Source of the DNA: a virus
Virus record (IMG/VR): IMGVR_UViG_3300030329_006380
Location: 62,001 to 126,000 of that record
Reading direction: 5' to 3' (one strand)
DNA: 64,000 nucleotides
Shown here: in pieces, positions 54,028 to 61,714 of the stretch
How the letters are laid out: the number at the start of each line of letters is the position of its first letter
Position numbering within the stretch: the first letter of the stretch is position 1
The notes under the pieces: generated by a model
What the model saw: the letters and a program-made list of their open reading frames with translations, nothing else
The model's database searches: none
Told to the model about the DNA's origin: nothing
Position numbers and translations under genes: made by a program

Positions 54028-54901
54028 CGTTCACCCCATTTTGTTTTTTTATAAATTCTTCTAAATCAATAACATCTTTTGAGTATTTTTCATTAGCAAA
54101 TTTCTTCCATAAATTTATTCTATGATTTAAATTTTTTCGTTGTGAATCTGTAAGCATGTATATTCCATTGTTGATAAAATTGTGATATCTATTTTCCTTT
54201 TCAGTCTTTGTAATGATTGTATTTTGCACTCCCTTGAAGTGCTGTATACACGTTCCATCAAACCAATCAGATTTTGGATTTGATCTGTTCAGATAATCAC
54301 AATGTATTGCCAAAAATCTTATACCTCTTTCATCAAATTTGAAATAGTCATCCCTAGAAGAGGACAACACACTATTAACAAATTTAGAGTCTCTATTTAT
54401 TAAATTTATAAAAGTATACTGGTCATTTTGATTCCTTTTTATATCAGCAATCATATTAGATTCATAATCTTCAAAAAATTTAAGAGCTTTTTCATTTCTC
54501 CTGACAAGCATAACTCCACTGTTAATCCACTGTGGAAGACTATGCCTCCAAGTAAAAATAAAGTCTGCGGCGTTCTCCTCCGCCATTTTTATAAAGCTAT
54601 CAATATTTTTCAACAAAGCAGTATCGTTATCCATAAACAAAACCCATTCACTATCTGCTTCTTTAAAACCCTGATTCCAGCAAATAATTTTTAAACTCCC
54701 AGGTGAAATTCTAACAAATCCTATTTCATCTCTAAGCTTATTAATTCTATCTTCATCTGTTGGAGTGTCTTTTCCAACAACATTGATTTTCATTTCTGGA
54801 TAAATAGCCTTTACACTATTTTTTAATGATCCGACATAAGGATCACAGCAAGTTCCGAATGAACTTGCTACAACTGATATTTTATCTTTTGTTATTGCCA
54901 T
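54020..54901 (-). CDS. Putative GT-A glycosyltransferase
   Basis: This encodes 293 aa from the ATG at 54901 (MAITKDKISVVASSFG), with GGAG 8 bases upstream. The longer frame overlaps the LicD gene. The sequence WVLFMDNDTALLKNIDSFIK carries a DxD-like DND motif. SGVMLVRRNEKALKFFEDYE and the NDQYTF block resemble sugar-nucleotide-binding GT-A folds such as family 8 or galactosyltransferase-type enzymes. It would add a sugar to the glycan made by this block. Family assignment is tentative. Confidence 0.8.
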   Translation of the reverse strand: MAITKDKISVVASSFGTCCDPYVGSLKNSVKAIYPEMKINVVGKDTPTDEDRINKLRDEIGFVRISPGSLKIICWNQGFKEADSEWVLFMDNDTALLKNIDSFIKMAEENAADFIFTWRHSLPQWINSGVMLVRRNEKALKFFEDYESNMIADIKRNQNDQYTFINLINRDSKFVNSVLSSSRDDYFKFDERGIRFLAIHCDYLNRSNPKSDWFDGTCIQHFKGVQNTIITKTEKENRYHNFINNGIYMLTDSQRKNLNHRINLWKKFANEKYSKDVIDLEEFIKKQNGVNDG

Positions 54902-54902
54902 A

Positions 54903-55499
54903 TTATTTTCTCCAGTTATTATTTTTGTTAAGGTATTCATTTGGATTATAAGACTTAATCGGTGTTTTCCAGTCGCCATAATAAAATGTCAAATATTCTT
55001 CTGCGGGACCAGGAAGAATAAAATCTCTGCCCCTGAAATTAAATTTCTCGCCATTGTTATAATATTTATTAGGGAATTTCTGTTGTAAGTCACATCGATA
55101 TCCCATGCCATTATCATAAAGAGCACTAGTTGCAATTTTGATGCCGTGTTTAAAAAATGCCATTTTGCTAGTTTTTCCCCTGAATGTGGCGCGGGTGATG
55201 AATCCATGACTAATAAACGTCTCCTTAATTTCTTCAAAACGTGGTACATAAACCTCAGAAAAAATCTCAATATCAATTTCATCATCCCATGAGATAAAAT
55301 CCCCATCGCGATAAAACCCTAAAGCGGTACCGCAAGACAAAAAATATTTTATTCCCAATTCTCTAAAGATATCATCAACCTCTAAAAGTGCTAACGATGC
55401 TGCTTCCCTATCCATACCTTTGTTGGGTACATGATAATTGTGCCTCACTTTTCGCCATTCCTCAGTTGATAAAAGACTTATTATTTCATTTTGTTTCAT
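54903..55499 (-). CDS. LicD-family phospho(no)transferase
   Basis: This encodes 198 aa. The LicD/fukutin nucleotidyltransferase-like core is clear: ELGIKYFLSCGTALGFYRDG followed by DFISWDDEIDIEIF, the acidic residues being metal ligands. LicD proteins move phosphocholine or a similar head group from a CDP/CMP-activated donor to a sugar. Next to a cytidylyltransferase and a 2-aminoethylphosphonate pathway, the natural donor would be CMP-aminoethylphosphonate; this is inference. It is one of two tandem paralogues (ATGA overlap). Confidence 0.88.
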   Translation of the reverse strand: MKQNEIISLLSTEEWRKVRHNYHVPNKGMDREAASLALLEVDDIFRELGIKYFLSCGTALGFYRDGDFISWDDEIDIEIFSEVYVPRFEEIKETFISHGFITRATFRGKTSKMAFFKHGIKIATSALYDNGMGYRCDLQQKFPNKYYNNGEKFNFRGRDFILPGPAEEYLTFYYGDWKTPIKSYNPNEYLNKNNNWRK

Positions 55500-56086
55500 A
55501 TATACAGACTCCTGTTAAAGTAATTTTCTTTCGACGGAGTATTCCAATCTTTACCATATGTATGTTCTACATATCCCAGTACATCAGGAGCCTGGAAATT
55601 CATATTTTTAAAAATTATATTTTGACCTCTCTCGTATAAACTGGCTGGCCATTTGTACCTATACCTATAGCGTATTTTTTTGACCGGATTTAAATAAAGG
55701 GCAGCGATGCCGACTTTTTCACCAGAATGATAAGCATTAATCTTCATATTGGGGTACTCTCTAATCCCCCTAGTGATATATCCTAAGTGAGTTAATTTGT
55801 TTTTTATAGTATCAAATTTAGGTATCAATTGTTCTGCAAAGACGTCCATATCTACATCGGGATCCCACTGGATGAAGTCGCCTTCTCTTAGATAACCCAA
55901 TAGAGTGCCGCCGGAAAGAAACAAATCTACACCTTCCTCTGATAATATTTTTTTAAAATTTGCCATTATTTCCATTCTTGCGTTGAAATTGTAATTTGGA
56001 AACGAATTCAAGAGCGCATCTTTGTTCTTCTTTTTATATCTAATCCACTCCGAATGTGACATACTGCTAATCTCAATATTATTCAT
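55496..56086 (-). CDS. LicD-family phospho(no)transferase, paralogue
   Basis: This encodes 196 aa. The core reads EEGVDLFLSGGTLLGYLREG then DFIQWDPDVDMDVF, the same layout as the neighbour but with a Pro in place of one acidic residue (WDPDVD versus WDDEID). The N-termini also match (MSHSEWIRYKKKNKDALLNS versus LSTEEWRKVRHNYHVPN). Two copies may act on two positions or two glycans. It starts 8 bases inside the cytidylyltransferase gene. Confidence 0.88.
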   Translation of the reverse strand: MNNIEISSMSHSEWIRYKKKNKDALLNSFPNYNFNARMEIMANFKKILSEEGVDLFLSGGTLLGYLREGDFIQWDPDVDMDVFAEQLIPKFDTIKNKLTHLGYITRGIREYPNMKINAYHSGEKVGIAALYLNPVKKIRYRYRYKWPASLYERGQNIIFKNMNFQAPDVLGYVEHTYGKDWNTPSKENYFNRSLYI

Positions 56087-56486
56087 AATCCTCTTTTATT
56101 CTCTCAATGATAGCGGTCGTAGAGACATGCTTAGTTCTAGGTACATATTTCATAATACCCATTTTTATTGGTACTGCCTGCTGTCTTAGGAGTTCGGGCG
56201 TGATATCATCGCCCCTAACAACATAGTCAATTTTGTTCTCCCCTAAGAACTGTTCGGTCATGATAAGAGGTGCTGCCTCTATTACTTCATCGACATATCT
56301 ACAAGCGCGGACCAATTCATATCTCTGTGACTCATTGATGATAGGTACTCTTTTATAACTAGCAATATCAGCATCTGAGTGGACACCAACAATCAAATAG
56401 TCTCCTTGTTCGCGCGCCCTCTTAATCAGATTTAAGTGACCCAAGTGGAATAAATCTGCTGCCATATCAGTGTATATACGTATCAT
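56079..56486 (-). CDS. Cytidylyltransferase (TagD / ethanolamine-phosphate CT-like)
   Basis: This encodes 135 aa, the length of single-domain TagD-type enzymes. The HxGH nucleotide-binding motif is in ADLFHLGHLNLIKRA (residues about 10-24), then YLIVGVHSD, ERVRACRYVDEVI-like VRACRYVDEVIEAAP, and the C-terminal ISTT-like motif in RTKHVSTTAII. These enzymes couple CTP to a phosphate, giving a CDP product. Here the predicted acceptor is 2-aminoethylphosphonate, giving a CMP-phosphonate. Known phosphonate-activating PntC enzymes belong to a different (LicC-like) fold, so this would be a non-orthologous replacement. Phosphoethanolamine is the alternative substrate. Confidence 0.9.
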   Translation of the reverse strand: MIRIYTDMAADLFHLGHLNLIKRAREQGDYLIVGVHSDADIASYKRVPIINESQRYELVRACRYVDEVIEAAPLIMTEQFLGENKIDYVVRGDDITPELLRQQAVPIKMGIMKYVPRTKHVSTTAIIERIKEDYE

Positions 56487-56487
56487 C

Positions 56488-57471
56488 TTATACTGTGTCC
56501 TTAAAGGCTTTAACTATTTTTTTAAATTTGATATCAAAATCCACGCTCATTGTCGCGACTCTGAAGCTACGGTCTACGCCATCAACACCCGAGTAAATAA
56601 CAATCTTGCGACTCAATAGAAAATCATGTAATTTTTTGTATCCCATTCTAGGATGTTTAAATGCAATTATTGAATTCGCCGGATTAGAATTAATACACTC
56701 GATTCCGATAGATGACATAGCGGATATTAATTTTTCTCTTCGAAGGTTAAATATTTTTTCATTTTCCAAGCTTTGGTCAACAGTATATTCTAAAGCATAT
56801 ACCGATTGTGTTGGCAGCGTAAAAGGCAAATGACCCAATTGATACTTCGAAAGATTTCCATAATAAGATCGATCAAAAATCTGCATCTCTTTATTCCACA
56901 ACACTATTCCTAAGCCCGGAGTTGACTGTAGGCACTTGTTACTACAAAAAGACAATGCCGCTATCCTATGACCAAGTTTTTTATAGTCGGAGGCGCCAAA
57001 AGCAGAGGTGGCATCAATAATAAATTTAGCCTCTGGGTAGATCTTGCACATCTTCTCTAGAGAATAATGCTCCCCTGTAGAAGTCTCATTTTCAACATAA
57101 TAAACATACTTAACATCTCTATTTTCAACCAAATCATCAACTATTCTAGAGTTGACCTGCGCGCACTGAATGTTATATGTTTTGAAAATTTCCATTGCAC
57201 GTTGACCATACTTGCCGGCGTTGACAACAAGCGTATCATTTGGTGCCAGTGAAGATATCATGGCTTCCATTGCCGCTGTTCCGGATCCACAAAGAATTGC
57301 GATTCGGCCGGCCGATGAAAATTTTACAGCACTTAAAAGTTTCTCCTGTAGTGATCTGAGTACTGCCTTGAAGGTGTCTTCTCTATGACAAATATCACTG
57401 CCCAGCCACTGCTTTATTTTAGTCAGAAACCTAGTATTTGTAGGTCCGGGATTCAATAGGATATCAGACAT
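56488..57471 (-). CDS. PLP aminotransferase, PhnW-like (2-aminoethylphosphonate:pyruvate)
   Basis: This encodes 327 aa, class V aminotransferase fold. It opens with LLNPGPTNTRF and has CHRED at 28-32, the cofactor loop GSGTAAMEA at 62-70, Asp153 in FIIDATSAFGA, and the Schiff-base Lys179 in SFCSNKCLQSTPG. The NPGPTN and SNKCLQ motifs are those of PhnW-type enzymes, which interconvert phosphonoacetaldehyde and 2-aminoethylphosphonate. Placed directly after the decarboxylase genes it would work in the biosynthetic direction. Serine-glyoxylate-type aminotransferase is a less likely alternative. Confidence 0.88.
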   Translation of the reverse strand: MSDILLNPGPTNTRFLTKIKQWLGSDICHREDTFKAVLRSLQEKLLSAVKFSSAGRIAILCGSGTAAMEAMISSLAPNDTLVVNAGKYGQRAMEIFKTYNIQCAQVNSRIVDDLVENRDVKYVYYVENETSTGEHYSLEKMCKIYPEAKFIIDATSAFGASDYKKLGHRIAALSFCSNKCLQSTPGLGIVLWNKEMQIFDRSYYGNLSKYQLGHLPFTLPTQSVYALEYTVDQSLENEKIFNLRREKLISAMSSIGIECINSNPANSIIAFKHPRMGYKKLHDFLLSRKIVIYSGVDGVDRSFRVATMSVDFDIKFKKIVKAFKDTV

Positions 57472-57928
57472 TCAAAAAACTCCGGAGATTCTCAATATTC
57501 TCTTTACATGAGAGGCCAACACGAGGAGTTTTACCATCATTGGAAATTTTTATAATCTCGTTAACGCCAACATAATTAAGCTCCAAGTCAGAGCATTTAT
57601 ACTCGCCAACTGACTCGTGGCAACCATTATCCAGTACGTAAATATATAGATTACCGAGGGCCTCATCCCTAATGGTATGGGTAATCCCCAGATGCATAAG
57701 AAGTGATGCATCACCCACAAATACTACAACATCTTTATCAATATTCCTTGCAGCCCCCAGCCCTATTGCCGGTGAAAGACCCATACTGCCTTGCATATAA
57801 AGAATATTTTTATTATCCGGGTATATATTATATATTGCGCGGGACAAATACCCAGTATTCGTAATATATAAAGAATTCTCTCCGTGTCTTTCAAAAATAT
57901 TTTTTATCGCTTCCTCTCTACTTAGCAT
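57464..57928 (-). CDS. Phosphonopyruvate decarboxylase, TPP-binding (C-terminal) subunit
   Basis: This encodes 154 aa from the ATG at 57928 (MLSREEAIKN); the frame could begin at a GTG four codons earlier. Typical elements of the TPP pyrophosphate domain are GSMGLSPAIGLGAA near 47-60, the metal motif GDASLLMHLG beginning at 72, and Asn101 in VLDNGCHESVGEY. In most bacteria this domain and the partner encoded upstream form one protein. Here they are two overlapping genes, as in archaeal sulfopyruvate decarboxylase. Context with PEP mutase and PhnW favours phosphonopyruvate. Confidence 0.88.
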   Translation of the reverse strand: MLSREEAIKNIFERHGENSLYITNTGYLSRAIYNIYPDNKNILYMQGSMGLSPAIGLGAARNIDKDVVVFVGDASLLMHLGITHTIRDEALGNLYIYVLDNGCHESVGEYKCSDLELNYVGVNEIIKISNDGKTPRVGLSCKENIENLRSFLNV

Positions 57929-58313
57929 TATTTTCACCACATATCAAAATATAATTTGAGTAACCAATTAAATCCAAGATCTTTTGATCAACCTCCCCCA
58001 TCACTTTGTGTTGAGGAAGCGTGTGTCTGTGTCCAATTATCAACAATGGTTCAATACCAAAGGGGATACACAAACTAGTCAAGGGATTAATACAATTTCC
58101 CAGTCCAGAATTCTGTAAATATACACATGGTTTCTTGCCGGCTAGGGCTGCGCCGAAAGCTATAGCTACCGCCTGCGATTCATGTACCGCTATTATATTT
58201 GGCACACCAGATGCAAGGATATCATTTTGGAAATTCTTTAAAGCACTGTCCGGAACACCGGTGAAAAAATCGTATCCCTGTTTAGATAATCTTGAATAGA
58301 GGTCATGATCCAT
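57918..58313 (-). CDS. Phosphonopyruvate decarboxylase, PYR-domain (N-terminal) subunit
   Basis: This encodes 131 aa. The family motif FTGVPDSALKNF lies at residues about 17-28. The TPP-activating glutamate is Glu45 in IAVHESQAVAIAFGAAL. YLQNSGLGNCINPLTSL and LLIIGHR complete the match to phosphonopyruvate/sulfopyruvate decarboxylase N-terminal domains. It ends with a stop codon overlapping the next gene by 11 bases, so the two halves are probably made together and form a complex. It overlaps the PEP mutase gene by 11 bases. Confidence 0.9.
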   Translation of the reverse strand: MDHDLYSRLSKQGYDFFTGVPDSALKNFQNDILASGVPNIIAVHESQAVAIAFGAALAGKKPCVYLQNSGLGNCINPLTSLCIPFGIEPLLIIGHRHTLPQHKVMGEVDQKILDLIGYSNYILICGENNAK

Positions 58314-59169
58314 ATTTATCCTGATTCTCCTTCATTTCATCCACAGCAATCAAATCAAAGATGGTTGTCATGGGAACCACAAAATCATTTCCGGCAGAAA
58401 GAGTACCCTCTTTAATAATAGTCGTAAACATAGATTCTAGAGTGTTAACTGTAGCCCTGACGGAGTAATTAGCATAGATTGCCAAGCTTACACCACAGTT
58501 CCTCATCTGTTCCGTTGTCATCTGGTTGTATGTGGTGGGAACAATAACCAAAGGCGTTGTCAACCCCTCTTTGTGATATCGATCGCAAAATTTTAAAACT
58601 TCATCCGGTGTCTTATTCTTGTTGTGGATCAGGAAGCCGTCGCAACCAGCATCAGTATATGCCTTTGCTCTCTCGATGGCGACGTCAATGCCTCTGTTTT
58701 GTATGAGAGCCTCTGTACGTGCAATCACCGCGAAACCTTCCTTGTTATTCTTCTCCAAGGCCGCTTTAATCTTTCCAACTGTCGTAGGTGTTTTTTCAAG
58801 TACTTTCTTCATACCATAAAAAGAACATCTCTTAGGCGAAGGGTTATCCTCGATGCACATCGCCCATGCACCAGCCTTAGAATATTCACGTGCCATCCGG
58901 ATAGTGTTGATAGCACTTGGACCACCTTCATCTGCGTCAACTAAAATAGGTATATTCACTCGATCTGCAATCTTGCTAATCGCGTCTGCATAGTCAGCTA
59001 CATTCAAAATTGATGCATCTGGGAATCTGTTCCATGCGTGCATCTCAAAACTAGAAAGCCAAATCGCGTCAAATCCTGCATTTTCGGCCAACTTTGCTAT
59101 CATTGCATTACTTGCACCGCAAGCCAAACTTAATTTTTCATCTCTCAATAAATCTTTTATGGTTCTCAT
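58303..59169 (-). CDS. PEP mutase-like enzyme (isocitrate lyase/PEP mutase superfamily)
   Basis: This encodes 288 aa, the usual PEP mutase length. It begins LLRDEKLSLACGASNAMIAK, then GFDAIWLSSFE, an Asp at 51, PILVDADEGG with Asp78/Asp80, and CIEDNPSPKRCSFYG with Glu107/Asp108, Lys113 and Cys115. PEP mutase makes phosphonopyruvate, the entry to nearly all natural phosphonates. The loop is unusual: the family hallmark EDKxFPKxNS has Asn where this protein has Cys, a feature of lyases in the superfamily. Gene context (decarboxylase and PhnW next) argues strongly for PEP mutase. Phosphonopyruvate hydrolase or a lyase cannot be excluded from sequence. Confidence 0.85.
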   Translation of the reverse strand: MRTIKDLLRDEKLSLACGASNAMIAKLAENAGFDAIWLSSFEMHAWNRFPDASILNVADYADAISKIADRVNIPILVDADEGGPSAINTIRMAREYSKAGAWAMCIEDNPSPKRCSFYGMKKVLEKTPTTVGKIKAALEKNNKEGFAVIARTEALIQNRGIDVAIERAKAYTDAGCDGFLIHNKNKTPDEVLKFCDRYHKEGLTTPLVIVPTTYNQMTTEQMRNCGVSLAIYANYSVRATVNTLESMFTTIIKEGTLSAGNDFVVPMTTIFDLIAVDEMKENQDKYGS

Positions 59170-59179
59170 ATCACTTCCC

Positions 59180-60070
59180 TTATTCCGTGACGAAGTTTAA
59201 ATACTCTTTTGCTACGTTATGCATATTATAGCAAGAATCATAGGAATTGTCAAGTTTATTATTAAAGTTCAAGACCTTGGGGGAATATAAATCTATTGGT
59301 GAAAAATCCCATTCCTCTTCTTCAATAATAATTGCATTAGGGCCTGCTATTTCCTTGGTCCCTCCGGAGGATGAACATATCACCCTGCACCCGCACGCGC
59401 GGGCGTCGACAACAACATTTGGACAATGATCTAGCCATGCCAAGTGAATAAAATACTTTGAAGCTTTGTAGATTGAAATTAACTGCCTCTGATTTAAGTG
59501 GCCCAAGTATTTAATTCTAGGATGTTTAATCGGTTCTTCGTTAGTTGAACCAGCAACCAAAAGACAATCTCTTGCGCCCGAATGCTCTAAAAAATATCTT
59601 ATATTTTCTGATAATCTTTTGTGAGGGCGCCACGATGAAGCGCATACCCAAATATTATCATAATTCTGCGAGAACTCATCAATAGGAGAAACCTGATCAA
59701 TTAATTCTAAATCTGCGCCATTGTGAATGACCCTGTAGTTCTTGTGTGGGCCAAACCACCTAAAAATAAGATCTTTGTTGAAAGTGGACTGAAATATTAC
59801 CCCACTAGAATGTCTGTATGTTCGAAGAATATTACTATTCTTTATATCATAATTCTCTTGTGTATTAAAATAAATGCCATCTAATCTCTGAAAAGTGGGC
59901 ATAGAATTAATGTTTTTACGATGGGACTCGATAAAACATAGGCTGATATCGGAGATTCTTAGGTCGGTAACCTCACACCCCAAGATATTGAATTGATTTT
60001 TTAATTTTTGAGCAAATGAATTCGGGCCGCTGTTGCTACCCAAGTTAACATTTTCTAGGCATATTTTCAT
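59180..60070 (-). CDS. GT-B glycosyltransferase (GT4-like)
   Basis: This encodes 296 aa, starting MKICLENVNLGSNSGPNSFA, a GxGxFA-like acceptor-domain start. The donor half carries VCASSWRPHKRLSENIRYFL, VAGSTNEEP and YLGHLNQRQLISIYKASKYF, and the sugar-nucleotide site HCPNVVVDARACGCRVICSS with the GGTKEI turn. It is shorter than most GT4 enzymes but looks intact. It overlaps the double-domain transferase by ATGA and precedes the phosphonate genes by 11 bases, linking the two pathways in one transcript. Confidence 0.9.
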   Translation of the reverse strand: MKICLENVNLGSNSGPNSFAQKLKNQFNILGCEVTDLRISDISLCFIESHRKNINSMPTFQRLDGIYFNTQENYDIKNSNILRTYRHSSGVIFQSTFNKDLIFRWFGPHKNYRVIHNGADLELIDQVSPIDEFSQNYDNIWVCASSWRPHKRLSENIRYFLEHSGARDCLLVAGSTNEEPIKHPRIKYLGHLNQRQLISIYKASKYFIHLAWLDHCPNVVVDARACGCRVICSSSGGTKEIAGPNAIIIEEEEWDFSPIDLYSPKVLNFNNKLDNSYDSCYNMHNVAKEYLNFVTE

Positions 60071-61713
60071 AAAGACTTTAATCTCTCATATTGAGACTTC
60101 TTTCTTATCTGTGCTTCGATTCGTAACTGATCTCTCCGTTGCACCCGATCAACAGAAAGAGGATTTAGGCGATTGTAAGTATATACAATCTGATCGATCG
60201 ATTTATAGTGTGTTTGGCCGGCCATCTCTAACATAGGATACATCAAGGCTCGATCAAAAGTACATTGGTAAAATTTACCATCTTCATCTTTTAAATCTGA
60301 TTTGTCAATCTTATCAAAAAGTTTTTTTCGAAAAGTTCTAAGGTGGGAAAAAACATTTGGGTGACCCGAACCATCGTAATATTTTCTTAAGTTACCATTC
60401 CACATTGCATCATCAGAGTTAGCCGATTTAACTACCCGACATGTCGTTGATTCTATGTATGTTCCTGCGGTAATCCATGTCTCCTTATCATATTCCTCAT
60501 TAAGCCTAGCTAACACATTAAAACTAGATAACCAGTCATCGCCATCGAGCAACACTATAATTGAGTCATCACGGACTTGCTTTATAGCATTGTTAATATT
60601 ATACAGAGCCTTGTAATTCTTCTTATTCCTTATAATATTTAAACGATCTTCTTTGTCATAAAGATCTTTTATCTCAGAAACCAAATCATATGTGGCATCC
60701 TCTGAATCATCGTCGATGTAAATAATATTAAAATTACCATATTTTTGGTTTAGTGCAGATAAAACATTTTTTTCAACCCATGGGGCGCAATTATATGCAG
60801 GTATAATAATCGTAAAATGGTTTTTCTCTAATAAGTTATTGCCTATAGGAGTGTCAATGCTGGATATCTCTTCTATCTTTTTCCAGAATGTTAGCGGTCT
60901 AGATGATAGATACTCTTCTATCTCCCTCGTTGACGTTGAACTAAACCATGTCTCATCTTTATGTTGAACATGGTCATTTATAATCAATTCCTTCCCTAAT
61001 AATTTAGCCTCTATTACCATTCTAGGGCAAGTATCTGATCCAATTGGCAAAAAAAGCAACCCCCTGCATGCTTGCATTTTTTTTAAAAACTCTTTATGAG
61101 GTAGATCCCCAACTAATTCATACTCTAGATTATTTTCTATCGCATACTCAATCGCTTCTCTAACCCCCTTGATTTTTGAACTGGAATTCATTATAAGCCA
61201 TTTATTAGTATGACCCTTCTTCTCTTTCAAAAGAGAAATATATTTCAAAGTGTCTAAAGAGAAAATAGAACTGAGTACATAACTCTCTTTGTTCTTCAAG
61301 AAGGGAAATTTACTATGATATTTATCTCTCTGTCCCTGTGACATCCACCACAATGATTTTGCACCCTTGAAAAAGATAGATATTAGTTTACCATGTGATT
61401 CTTTGTGGCATTCGCATTTCCCCTCGGCCATTTCATGCAACTCTTCACATCGAAATTTACAAAATTTATAATCGTATTCAATCACTGAATATTCTAAATT
61501 TTTATATGCGTGCAAAAGAAGCGATGTATCTAAATTATAAAAATTTCCAAAAACCCAGTGATAATCCTTATAAGAATGCATATGCTTTTTGGTACAATGA
61601 TGTGAGTGGAGTTTAATAACTGGGAGCGGGCATTTCTCTATCAACGCCTCAGAAGTTAATTCTGCTCCACCTGCATGATCTTCTTTGAAGAAGTCCGAGA
61701 CAAATACAATCAT
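60067..61713 (-). CDS. Two-domain glycosyltransferase (GT-B-like plus GT2)
   Basis: This encodes 548 aa from the ATG at 61713 (MIVFVSDFFKEDHAGGAEL), with GAGGT just upstream. The frame extends eight codons farther into the next gene. Residues about 1-270 form a GT-B-like unit ending in LLFLPIGSDTCPRMVIEAKL. Residues about 300-548 are a GT2 domain: FTIIIPAYNCAPWVEKNVLS, YIDDDSEDATYDLV and the metal motif LLDGDDWLSS. Two transferases in one chain could add consecutive sugars. The cysteine/histidine cluster near residues 93-108 (CKFRCEELHE... KCECHKE) may bind a metal. Confidence 0.88.
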   Translation of the reverse strand: MIVFVSDFFKEDHAGGAELTSEALIEKCPLPVIKLHSHHCTKKHMHSYKDYHWVFGNFYNLDTSLLLHAYKNLEYSVIEYDYKFCKFRCEELHEMAEGKCECHKESHGKLISIFFKGAKSLWWMSQGQRDKYHSKFPFLKNKESYVLSSIFSLDTLKYISLLKEKKGHTNKWLIMNSSSKIKGVREAIEYAIENNLEYELVGDLPHKEFLKKMQACRGLLFLPIGSDTCPRMVIEAKLLGKELIINDHVQHKDETWFSSTSTREIEEYLSSRPLTFWKKIEEISSIDTPIGNNLLEKNHFTIIIPAYNCAPWVEKNVLSALNQKYGNFNIIYIDDDSEDATYDLVSEIKDLYDKEDRLNIIRNKKNYKALYNINNAIKQVRDDSIIVLLDGDDWLSSFNVLARLNEEYDKETWITAGTYIESTTCRVVKSANSDDAMWNGNLRKYYDGSGHPNVFSHLRTFRKKLFDKIDKSDLKDEDGKFYQCTFDRALMYPMLEMAGQTHYKSIDQIVYTYNRLNPLSVDRVQRRDQLRIEAQIRKKSQYERLKSL

Positions 61714-61714
61714 C

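Noticed and set aside
57918-58313. Acetolactate synthase fragment or pseudogene
   Set aside because: The two TPP-enzyme halves are each complete domains with conserved motifs and coupled start codons, so they look like subunits and not debris.
58303-59169. Methylisocitrate lyase of host central metabolism
   Set aside because: The Cys in the loop hints at a lyase, but the adjacent decarboxylase subunits, PhnW-like gene and LicD genes make a phosphonate role much more likely.
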